Source: Pseudovibrio sp. M1P-2-3
GTDB taxonomy: Bacteria > Pseudomonadota > Alphaproteobacteria > Rhizobiales > Stappiaceae
Direction of reading: 5' to 3'
Assembly: GCF_031501865.1 (NCBI RefSeq)
Contig: NZ_JARRCW010000001.1
Span: 3,982,001-4,046,000 of the forward strand
DNA length: 64,000 nt
Positions 35,879 to 43,176 of the stretch are shown piece by piece (within the stretch, counting starts at the first letter, position 1; every line of letters starts with the position of its first letter). Below the pieces are notes generated by a model that was not told the DNA's origin, made no database searches, and saw only the letters and a list, made by a program, of their open reading frames with translations. The position numbers and the translations under genes were made by a program.

Positions 35879-37731
35879 TACCAGTTGCCCTTCTTTTCAC
35901 CGCGCGGCGCATCAATGCGCTTGGCATAGCCACGGGGGGTATAAACAAAATTGGAGGAGACACCATCGCCGCCCTGTCTGGACTGGGAACAGCCCACCAT
36001 GACAGTTGTCAGCATGTCCACATCATCCACCTTGAGTTCTGAAAGTGTCGTGATGCGGATAGACTGGGTTTCCCGCCCAATATTGGAACCAAGCACCACC
36101 GGCGTATCCTTTGGGCGATGCTGGAGAAGCAGATCCCGCGCATAGGCAAGCTGTGTGCGGCGGCGTTTGGAAACTGGATTATAAAACCCGATCACAAAAT
36201 CCCCTTCCGCAGCTCCCTTGAGGCGTTGCTGAATAGTCTCCCAAGGGGTGAGAAGGTCAGAGAGAGAGATAGCGCAGAAGTCATGACCCAGCGGTGCGCC
36301 GATCAGATTACTCAAGGCAACCATTGCAGATATACCGGGAGCAGAAGCTACTTCCACACGGCGTGCGCCATCACTCACACCGCCGTTGTCTTCAGAGCGG
36401 TCCAGCAGTTCATAAACCAGCGCGCCCATGGCATAGATACCAGAATCGCCAGAGCAAACCAGCGCCACTTTGCGTCCCTTTGCTGCCTGTTCAAGTGCAA
36501 AACGGACCCGATCCTCCTCCGCACCAAGCGGGAAAGCATGGCGCTCCTTGCCAGCAATTAGGTGGGAAACCAGATCTAGATAAAGACCATAGCCCACAAC
36601 CTCATCGGCTTCACTGATCCATCGGGATGCCTCAGGGGCACGCCAGCTTTCTTTACCCGGTCCAATGCCAATCACATGCAATCTTCCACGAGCGCGGCCA
36701 AACTCTTCTGCATTCAAGGGTAATGGTGCCCTAGCAATGGCAACGGTGGCATTTTTCGTCTTTTGCTTTGCCAGAACAAGCGTGCCAGAGCCGCCAACAG
36801 CAGCAAGGGCAGAGCCTTCACTCACCCCATGACAACTGACTTCCGCAAACACCACATCAGACGGGTTTGCAAGGCGCGGAGTTTGCTCTTCCAGTTCACT
36901 TGCTGAAAATACCCGAAACGGCAGACTCAGCTTTTGTGCAAGCTGGTTGATGGCTCTTTCATCGGCTTTTAGGTCAATACTGGTGATGGCGGCAACGCTG
37001 CCTAAAGCAATGCCCGCATTTTCAAGGGCACCGATCACCAGCTCTTCCAATTCCTGCAGAGCGCAGCCACGGGCACAGCCTACACCCACCACATGGGTTT
37101 TCGGATGATAAACCAGCTTTGAGCCGCTACCATTTTGAGCTTTTTCACTGGCAATAATTTCCAGCTCGCCCTGCTCAGAAAGTGTCAAACCGCTTTCTTT
37201 AACCCAAGGAATGTCCCCACTCACCTTTATCGCTTTGCCCGCAAGGCTTGATGCCATGAAGCTTTTGGCATCCTCCGGGTTTCCAAGGCTCCAGCCGAGA
37301 GGTGGCTCATCCAGTGCCAGACCGAAGGCCGTATCACCTGCTGTCGTTATTGCTGCATGTCCTTCCAGAAAATTAGCCAGCTCACGAGCCAAATCATTGG
37401 CCCCGTGATGCCCACCCAGAAGCGGCACCACGCTCGCGCCATTTTCAGAAACAGCCAGCATTGGCGGCTCACGCATTTTGTCATCCAGAACGGGACTGAC
37501 GGCGCGGATCAATATGCCCGCCGCACACACACCGATGATCGGAGTTCCTGCCTCAAACAACTCCTGAACACGTTCACTCACACTGGAAAAATGTTGGTCA
37601 TAGCCCACGTTGGGCTGACCGCCGTCTTTGGTGAACCCGTGTACCAGACTTCCCGCCAGATTTGTCTGGATCCTGCGGGCAACGGGCAGCGCAACGGGGT
37701 TTACGACAAGAATTGCTGGGGAAGCGACCAT
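35878..37731 (-). CDS. cbiG-cobJ: CbiG-CobJ(CbiH) fusion: cobalt-precorrin-5A hydrolase plus precorrin-3B C17-methyltransferase
   Basis: This 617-residue fusion has residues about 1-340 as CbiG: an N-terminal region with GTPIIGVCAAGILIRAVSPV and SENGASVVPLLGGHHGAN, then the CobE-like C-terminal part with VVGVGCARGC. Residues about 345-600 are the ring-contracting methyltransferase: LHVIGIGPGKESWRAP, GYGLYLDLV, VALVCSGDSGIYAMGALV and VVLGSNIGRETQSI. CbiG opens the lactone ring formed during ring contraction in the anaerobic route, so the fusion joins successive steps. It overlaps cobI by 31 bp. Confidence 0.93.
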   Translation of the reverse strand: MVASPAILVVNPVALPVARRIQTNLAGSLVHGFTKDGGQPNVGYDQHFSSVSERVQELFEAGTPIIGVCAAGILIRAVSPVLDDKMREPPMLAVSENGASVVPLLGGHHGANDLARELANFLEGHAAITTAGDTAFGLALDEPPLGWSLGNPEDAKSFMASSLAGKAIKVSGDIPWVKESGLTLSEQGELEIIASEKAQNGSGSKLVYHPKTHVVGVGCARGCALQELEELVIGALENAGIALGSVAAITSIDLKADERAINQLAQKLSLPFRVFSASELEEQTPRLANPSDVVFAEVSCHGVSEGSALAAVGGSGTLVLAKQKTKNATVAIARAPLPLNAEEFGRARGRLHVIGIGPGKESWRAPEASRWISEADEVVGYGLYLDLVSHLIAGKERHAFPLGAEEDRVRFALEQAAKGRKVALVCSGDSGIYAMGALVYELLDRSEDNGGVSDGARRVEVASAPGISAMVALSNLIGAPLGHDFCAISLSDLLTPWETIQQRLKGAAEGDFVIGFYNPVSKRRRTQLAYARDLLLQHRPKDTPVVLGSNIGRETQSIRITTLSELKVDDVDMLTTVMVGCSQSRQGGDGVSSNFVYTPRGYAKRIDAPRGEKKGNW

Positions 37732-38426
37732 GCTTCGGACCCCCTATAAATTAAGATCATTGAAAAATATGGTGCCTTGGCATCTTCAACGGCAGAGAGC
37801 GGAAGAACCTTCATTTCCGGCAGGCTAGCGCGTTCCACATAACCGGCGCTTTCGCTCAGGCCTATCTCTTTCAGCAGCGCTTTGAGCCGTGGCAAGTGAC
37901 GGCCGACTTTCATAATAACCGTCGCTTCACTGGCATTAAGCAAATCCTTTATACGCTCGTTCTCAAGCGGGCCGGGAATAACGGTGAGGACATCATTGCG
38001 CGAAGCAGTGGGCCGCCCCAGTGCGGCACCGCAGGCCATAATGGAGGAAACACCTGGTACAATCTCGCAGGGAAAGCGATCCACAAGGCGTTCATAAAGA
38101 TACATAAAGGAGCCATAGAGAAACGGGTCGCCCTCGCACAGCACATGCACGTCCTCGCCCGTTTGTAAAACTTCAGCAATTTCCTTTGCTGCCCGCTCAT
38201 AAACCTCAATGGCCGGAAAACGGTCCGTTTTCATAGGCATGGGCATGGGAATTTCCCGCAGGCCCTCGCGAATGTAGTCCTTTGCAATGGAGCGGGCAAA
38301 GCTGGGTGTATCAATAGCCGATGGATAAGCGATCGTGCTCGCATTTGTAATGAGCCGGTGGGCTTTAAGCGTCAACAACTCCGGATCTCCGGGGCCAAGT
38401 CCAATGCCGTAAAGTGTGCCTGTCAT
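37701..38426 (-). CDS. cobI: Precorrin-2 / cobalt-precorrin-2 C20-methyltransferase
   Basis: This 241-residue SAM-dependent enzyme has the CobI/CbiL hallmarks: LYGIGLGPGDPELLTLKAHRL, HVLCEGDPFLYGSFMYLYERL and IVPGVSSIMACGAALGRP. It adds the C20 methyl group to the macrocycle. It overlaps cobL upstream by 4 bp and the cbiG-cobJ gene downstream by 31 bp, so translation of the operon is probably coupled. Confidence 0.94.
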   Translation of the reverse strand: MTGTLYGIGLGPGDPELLTLKAHRLITNASTIAYPSAIDTPSFARSIAKDYIREGLREIPMPMPMKTDRFPAIEVYERAAKEIAEVLQTGEDVHVLCEGDPFLYGSFMYLYERLVDRFPCEIVPGVSSIMACGAALGRPTASRNDVLTVIPGPLENERIKDLLNASEATVIMKVGRHLPRLKALLKEIGLSESAGYVERASLPEMKVLPLSAVEDAKAPYFSMILIYRGSEAWSLPQQFLS

Positions 38427-39634
38427 TTTTTCCTAATATTCCATTGTGTCACCTGCATCAACGGCCGCCATCCAGATAGGCTACCTACAGGTGAAATGCG
38501 CGAGACGTTAAGACGGCCTAGCTCCCCACCAAGGCGCTGCCAAGCACTCATGAGAACCTGCTCACCTTCCAAAGTCACCGCATTGGCAACCAACCGCCCA
38601 CCGGGTTTCAAGCGCTCATAGCAAGCCTCAATCTGATTGGGTGCTGTGAGGCCGCCACCAATGAAAATGGCATCAGGATCCGGCAGGTCCTCCAGCGCTT
38701 CAGGGGCCTGTTTATCCACGAGTTGAAGATGGGGAACACCAAGGTTTTGTGCGTTCACACAAGCCATGTCCAGCCGCTTGGCGTTGGGCTCCAGCCCGAT
38801 GGCAGTAGTTCCTTTTGCAGCGCGAAGCCACTCAATAGCAATGGAACCGCATCCTGCCCCCACATCCCAAAGGAGCTGATGGGGAACCGGCATGAGTTTT
38901 GCCAGAGTAACCGCTCGCACCTCGCGCTTGGTCAGCTTGCCATCATGGCGGAAAGTATCATCCTCCAGTCCGGCAAGGTTTGGTCTCAAAGGCGTGTTGG
39001 AGACAGCGCTTACATGAATGGCAACAGTGTTCAAATCGGTGGCTTTGTGGGCATAGGTCTCGGCAATACTGCCGGTGAGTTTTTCTGAAGGGCCACCAAG
39101 ATGCTCAAGAACCGTCAGTTGGCTCTCACCATAGCCCTCATCAACTAAAAGGTCCGCAATAATCTCCGGTGTTTTGCCATTGGAGGTGAGTGCCAGAATA
39201 CGCGCACCGGGATAGAGCGAGCGGCGCAGACTATCCAGCGGACGGCCATGCAGGGAGATACATTCCGTATCCTGTAAGCGCCAACCCATTTTGCTGGCTG
39301 CCAGCGAGAACGCCGAGCTGTGAGGCAAAATGGTAAACTCGCTCGCATCAAAGTGCTTCACCAATGTAGAACCAACACCAAACCACATAGGATCACCGGT
39401 TGCCAGAACAATGGTTTTCTTGCCCCGCTGCGCAATCAACTCTTCAACCGCCTTGGCAAAAGGGGAAGTCCAGTTTTTTTTCTCACACCGCAAATCCGGG
39501 ATAAGCGAGAGGTGCCGCGCCCCGCCGTAAACCACCGAAGCGTCGTCCAGAGTTTCTTTCGTGCGCTGTGCCAAGCCCTCCCAGCCATCTTCTCCTATGC
39601 CAATTATCGTCAGCCACGGCTCTTGTGCGCTCAT
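38423..39634 (-). CDS. cobL: Precorrin-6Y C5,15-methyltransferase (decarboxylating), CbiE-CbiT fusion
   Basis: This 403-residue bifunctional enzyme has an N-terminal CbiE-like half (LTIIGIGEDGWEGL, ATGDPMWFGVGSTL) that methylates C5. The C-terminal CbiT-like half is a Rossmann methyltransferase (LLWDVGAGCGSIAIEWLRA, then DAIFIGGGLTAPN) that methylates C15 and decarboxylates the acetate side chain. It overlaps cobH and cobI by 4 bp each. Confidence 0.94.
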   Translation of the reverse strand: MSAQEPWLTIIGIGEDGWEGLAQRTKETLDDASVVYGGARHLSLIPDLRCEKKNWTSPFAKAVEELIAQRGKKTIVLATGDPMWFGVGSTLVKHFDASEFTILPHSSAFSLAASKMGWRLQDTECISLHGRPLDSLRRSLYPGARILALTSNGKTPEIIADLLVDEGYGESQLTVLEHLGGPSEKLTGSIAETYAHKATDLNTVAIHVSAVSNTPLRPNLAGLEDDTFRHDGKLTKREVRAVTLAKLMPVPHQLLWDVGAGCGSIAIEWLRAAKGTTAIGLEPNAKRLDMACVNAQNLGVPHLQLVDKQAPEALEDLPDPDAIFIGGGLTAPNQIEACYERLKPGGRLVANAVTLEGEQVLMSAWQRLGGELGRLNVSRISPVGSLSGWRPLMQVTQWNIRKK

Positions 39635-40299
39635 GCACTTTTCTCCCCATACGTATTTTCTTCCGGCAAGCCCGCGGCCATAGCGTTGACCGCAGCCGCT
39701 GCTATTGCTGAGCCCCCGCGCCGCCCCAACAGCGTGACAAATGGAATACCGAGCGTGCTTTGTACTAAGGCCTCTTTGGATTCAGCCGCCCCCACAAAAC
39801 CGACTGGGAAACCAAGTATGGCCGCAGGCTTTGGAAAGCCCTGGGCGATCAGGTCCAGTAGGTGAAACAAAGCCGTAGGTGCATTGCCGAAGACGGCCAC
39901 CGCCCCTTTAAGGTGCGGCTCCCACAACTCCACAGCAGCTGCACTTCTGGTATTGCCGATACGCTTTGCCAATTCTGGAACTGCTGGATCATTCAAAGTG
40001 CAAATGACCTCATTTTCACAAGGCAGGTAGCGGCGGATGATGCCATGAGCGGTCATTTCAACATCTGTGAGAATTTTTGCGCCGTTTGCCAGCGCGGAAA
40101 AAGCGGCTTGCTGAATATCATCGGAAAACGCCATATCCTGCGGAATGTCTGTCATTCCGCATGCGTGGATCAGGCGAATTGCCAGCGGGTGAAGCGGCAG
40201 TGGCAGTTCATCCAGCCGCGCCTCGCTTCGAACGGTATTGAAGGACTGGCGGTAAATAGCCGTCGGGTCCTTCTCATAGCTAAAACCCGATTGGGTCAT
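39631..40299 (-). CDS. cobH: Precorrin-8X / cobalt-precorrin-8 methylmutase
   Basis: This 222-residue CobH/CbiC enzyme migrates a methyl group from C11 to C12. Features are the N-terminal YRQSFNTVRSEARLDELP, a central IRLIHACGMTD with the catalytic His, a LTDVEMTAHGI segment and FPVGFVGAAESKEAL. It lies 9 bp downstream of cbiX and overlaps cobL by 4 bp. Confidence 0.94.
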   Translation of the reverse strand: MTQSGFSYEKDPTAIYRQSFNTVRSEARLDELPLPLHPLAIRLIHACGMTDIPQDMAFSDDIQQAAFSALANGAKILTDVEMTAHGIIRRYLPCENEVICTLNDPAVPELAKRIGNTRSAAAVELWEPHLKGAVAVFGNAPTALFHLLDLIAQGFPKPAAILGFPVGFVGAAESKEALVQSTLGIPFVTLLGRRGGSAIAAAAVNAMAAGLPEENTYGEKSA

Positions 40300-40308
40300 C
40301 GCCTGTGC

Positions 40309-41415
40309 CTATCCTTGGTTTTTACCAGTTTCCTTCAACATGCTTTTCGGCCCCAACGGGTGGTCCGCATAGGGATAAGGATGATGATGGTGGTCATGAT
40401 CATGGCTATGATCGTGGGATTGCCCGTGATCATGGCTATGCCCGTGATGGTGGTGATGGTGATCCACCGCCCCCTTTGAATCGCACTCGCCTGTACAGGT
40501 AGTCTCGCACAAGTGGCACTCGGCCTCATCGCCCAGTCCTTCCACATGGTGATGGTGACTTTCCTGCGGCAACCCGATTTCCGCCTCGAATCCCAGAACC
40601 TGCTCGCGGTATTTGCATAACTGGCAGTTCATGGTGTTTTCACCTTCAAGAATTTCGCGCACGCGCTCTTCCATGGTGTCCAGAACCTGTGGGTGATCGT
40701 TGAGGTATCCAGCCTTGATAAACTGGATTTCCGGATAACGTGCGGCAACTTCATCTGCAAAGTTGTAGATGCGCTGGACCAGAACGCCCGTAAACAGGAA
40801 GTACGGGAACACGATAATGCGTTTGTAGCCAAGCTTGACCGCATGTTCCAGCCCCGGTTCTACCAAGGGGAACGTTACGCCGGAATAGCAGGTCTCCGCC
40901 CAGCCAAAGCCCATACCTTCCCAAAGAAGACGGGTGACCTTGGAAACGTTAGAGTTGGCATCAGGGTCAGATGCCCCGCGCCCGACCACCATAAGCAAGG
41001 TTTCTTCAGGCTTTACATCGCCCTCAGCAGCATCAATGGCTTCCTGAATGCGTTCACCGGCAGCGCGTACCATACGCATATCCACTGCCAGTTCACGGCC
41101 ATAATCGATTTTCACGTCCGAGTGTTTTGCTTGATAGGTGTTCAGCACAGATGGAATATCGTTTTTGGCGTGACCAGCCGCAAACAGCATACCGGGAACG
41201 GCAAGAATGCGGGTACAGCCCTGCTCGCGCAAGTTATCCAGCCCAGAATGTATGACCGGATTGGCAAACTCCAGATACCCATAGTCCACCGGTAAATGAG
41301 GGAAGCGCGCGCGCATCCCCTCCGCCAGTCTGGCAAACTCACCAACAGCCCCGCGGTTGCGGCTGCCGTGACCGCAGACCATGATACCCAGTTTTTCCTT
41401 GTTTCCCTGCAACAT
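40309..41415 (-). CDS. cbiX: Sirohydrochlorin cobaltochelatase with Cys motifs and long His-rich tail
   Basis: This 368-residue long-form CbiX inserts cobalt into sirohydrochlorin. Two chelatase repeats are visible, with His in VCGHGSRNRG (16) and AAGHAKNDIP (82). After residue 260 come MNCQLC (Cys264, Cys267), the position of the Fe-S motif of long CbiX, and a second set CHLCETTCTGEC (Cys300, 303, 307, 311). A tail at 319-345 is almost entirely His, Asp, Gly and Ser, likely storing or delivering cobalt. The His codons make the DNA look repetitive there. The start overlaps the preceding small gene by one base. Confidence 0.93.
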   Translation of the reverse strand: MLQGNKEKLGIMVCGHGSRNRGAVGEFARLAEGMRARFPHLPVDYGYLEFANPVIHSGLDNLREQGCTRILAVPGMLFAAGHAKNDIPSVLNTYQAKHSDVKIDYGRELAVDMRMVRAAGERIQEAIDAAEGDVKPEETLLMVVGRGASDPDANSNVSKVTRLLWEGMGFGWAETCYSGVTFPLVEPGLEHAVKLGYKRIIVFPYFLFTGVLVQRIYNFADEVAARYPEIQFIKAGYLNDHPQVLDTMEERVREILEGENTMNCQLCKYREQVLGFEAEIGLPQESHHHHVEGLGDEAECHLCETTCTGECDSKGAVDHHHHHHGHSHDHGQSHDHSHDHDHHHHPYPYADHPLGPKSMLKETGKNQG

Positions 41416-41669
41416 TACACTGCCTCTGGCTGCTCGTCGCCGTGTTGAGTTTCACCCTTGATCTCTTGGTGAGATTCGTCTTCACAACTACGTTTCTTGC
41501 GTGAGGCATAAACAACAGCACCTGCAAGCGCAGCAGCGCCAACAACCAACCCAATACCAATCCAATGAGCATGGCCGGCAACTTCAGCCACATGCCCTCC
41601 ATGAGCACTGGCCCCTGTGCCGCTCGCAACCAAAGCTGCGGTCGCGGAGGTCAATATAATACGTTTCAT
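41415..41669 (-). CDS. Small membrane protein of DUF6732 type, first gene of the cobalamin operon
   Basis: This 84-residue protein has a cleavable-looking signal (to about ASA), a His-containing periplasmic segment (HGGHVAEVAGHAHW), one transmembrane helix (IGLVVGAAALAGAVVYA) and an acidic cytoplasmic tail with RKKRSC. The layout matches short DUF6732-type proteins that I recall beside cbiX in alphaproteobacteria. The His residues outside and position ahead of the cobaltochelatase suggest a part in cobalt handling or uptake, but no function is established. AAGGAG precedes the ATG. Confidence 0.7.
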   Translation of the reverse strand: MKRIILTSATAALVASGTGASAHGGHVAEVAGHAHWIGIGLVVGAAALAGAVVYASRKKRSCEDESHQEIKGETQHGDEQPEAV

Positions 41670-42076
41670 GTCATCTCCTTGACTTTGAGGCTACGCACAA
41701 GTCACATTTGTGCAAGCCAACAATGCTGGAGACGTCTGGAAGAGAAGATAAAAATGATCACACTAAACAGAAAATCCTGAGTAGCTTTTTCACATTTCCT
41801 CTGACAGCTCTGGACTAGGCCCCCGAATTGGGTCAGCCACCACCAGAATAACTTTCAGTCCGTCTCGGGACGCCGTCCAATAACGAGATGCAAGCTATCC
41901 GAGCAAGAGATCCCGCGCAAGGAGGTTTTCTTCGCAAAAGACTATTCTTTTGTTTATCTTACGCATGCAGCAAAAATGGCTACGTTTCAACACTCGGGAA
42001 ATTTGAGGTACCGCTCTTCCATATACACCGCCTTTCTGAAAAGATGCATTAGAAACTGATTATACTTCGAGGTATT
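41670..42076. other. Divergent intergenic region upstream of the cobalamin operon
   Basis: This 407-bp gap lies between the leftward cobalamin operon and the rightward gcvR-like gene. It has a small hairpin in the operon leader (GCACAA...TTGTGC, 41695-41713) and a GC-rich stretch at about 41815-41930 with several short inverted repeats, including CGTCTCGGGACG. I looked for a cobalamin riboswitch and did not find its conserved B12 box. A non-coding RNA in the GC-rich part is possible, but I recognise no family. Confidence 0.45.
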
Positions 42077-42598
42077 ATGATGAAGAAGTCCCTTATCCTA
42101 ACTGTCGTTGCACCCGATAGAACCGGTTTAGTGGGAGAACTTTCTGCCATTATAGCAAAGCATGGAGCAAACTGGATCGACAGTTCAATGGTACGCCTTG
42201 GAGGTCACTTTGCAGGCGTGTTACGGATCAGTATTGATGCGGAGGATCTTAAGCAACTGCGCCTTGCTTTATTGCGCTTGGAAGACAAAGGTTTCACAAT
42301 CAGTTTGTATGAAGAGGGTAAACAGCAGTCTCTCCCTGAGGGCGCTCAGGCTCAAATCTCCATTCTGGGACAAGATCAACCGGGCATGCTCAGCCGCATC
42401 TCCGGAATTTTAGCCTACCACCATGTTAGCATCAATGAGCTTACCTCATGTGTAGAACCTGGTTCAATGAGCGGGGAATTGATGTTTAAAGCAACTGCAA
42501 CTATTATATTGCCTATAAAGCTTTCTGCTGAACAGCTTATCTCGGACCTAGAGAAAATCGCAGGCGATATCATGATCGAGCTGGACTATCTACAATAA
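42077..42598 (+). CDS. GcvR-like double-ACT regulatory protein
   Basis: This 173-residue protein consists of two ACT domains: residues about 5-80 (LTVVAPDRTGLVGELSAIIA, NWIDSSMVRLGGHFAG) and about 90-165 (ISILGQDQPGMLSRISGILA, HHVSINELTS). This is the layout of the glycine-cleavage repressor GcvR, which works by binding another regulator and not DNA. No gcv genes are near, so its partner is unknown. Two ATGs stand together at 42077 and 42080. The PaaI gene follows after 58 bp. Confidence 0.85.
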   Translation: MMKKSLILTVVAPDRTGLVGELSAIIAKHGANWIDSSMVRLGGHFAGVLRISIDAEDLKQLRLALLRLEDKGFTISLYEEGKQQSLPEGAQAQISILGQDQPGMLSRISGILAYHHVSINELTSCVEPGSMSGELMFKATATIILPIKLSAEQLISDLEKIAGDIMIELDYLQ

Positions 42599-42656
42599 GG
42601 CAGATTGCGAATAATCACAGCACTTTATCCAGCCTTACAAGAATTAGGACTTCATT

Positions 42657-43109
42657 ATGACCCCACAAGTTATTGCCGAACGCGTAGCTGAGGTTTTTGG
42701 TGCGGATGATCAGGCAACTAAAATGTTGGGCATTCGAACCCAAAGCATCGGACCAGGAAAAGCTGTAATGACCATGCAAGTTACAAAAGATCATGTAAAC
42801 GGCCATGGCACATGTCATGGAGGACTGCTTTTTACTTTTGCCGGATGCGCTCTCGCTCTAGCCTGCAATAGTTACAATAAAAAAGCAGTAGCCCAACATT
42901 GTTCTATTACCTACATCAGCCCCGCCCATATTGGAGACACCTTGACAGCATCGGCTAAAGAAACGTCACTCGGCAAAAGGTCAGGCATCTATGACGTGTC
43001 AATCACCAACGAGCTAGGCGAACAGATTGCGGAATTTCGCGGGCATTCAAGGTTGATTGGTGGAGAGCACTTCGTTGAACCAAAACCTGCCCAACAGCTT
43101 CCATCATAA
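42657..43109 (+). CDS. paaI: PaaI-type hotdog-fold acyl-CoA thioesterase
   Basis: This 150-residue hotdog thioesterase has the PaaI pattern NGHGTCHGGLLFTFAGCALALACN, where the Asn/His and Gly-Gly positions form the active site, followed by AQHCSITYISPAHIGD. PaaI hydrolyses aryl-CoA esters to rescue CoA during phenylacetate breakdown. No other paa genes lie in the window, so a general housekeeping thioesterase role is also possible. Confidence 0.85.
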   Translation: MTPQVIAERVAEVFGADDQATKMLGIRTQSIGPGKAVMTMQVTKDHVNGHGTCHGGLLFTFAGCALALACNSYNKKAVAQHCSITYISPAHIGDTLTASAKETSLGKRSGIYDVSITNELGEQIAEFRGHSRLIGGEHFVEPKPAQQLPS

Positions 43110-43176
43110 CAGAACACAATAGGTGTACTTCACCCGTCCGCAGCCCAATTTTCAAAACAGCTTGCTGCTCTTTTTC

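Noticed and set aside
39320-39865. 181-codon plus-strand frame across cobL and cobH
   Set aside because: It is antisense to two overlapping, clearly recognised cobalamin genes and has no independent support.
40305-40502. Repetitive DNA (recurrent ATCATGGCTATG-like units) and reading frames antisense to the end of cbiX
   Set aside because: The repetition follows from His and Asp codons of the CbiX tail on the minus strand. There are no regular repeats and spacers, so it is not a CRISPR array or a satellite.
40693-41295. 200-codon plus-strand frame inside cbiX
   Set aside because: It is fully antisense to the clear CbiX coding sequence, has no ribosome site and no family resemblance.
41670-42076. 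Cobalamin riboswitch in front of the corrin operon
   Set aside because: Searched for the conserved B12 box and the surrounding GC-rich core on the minus strand and did not find them; a covariance search would be decisive.
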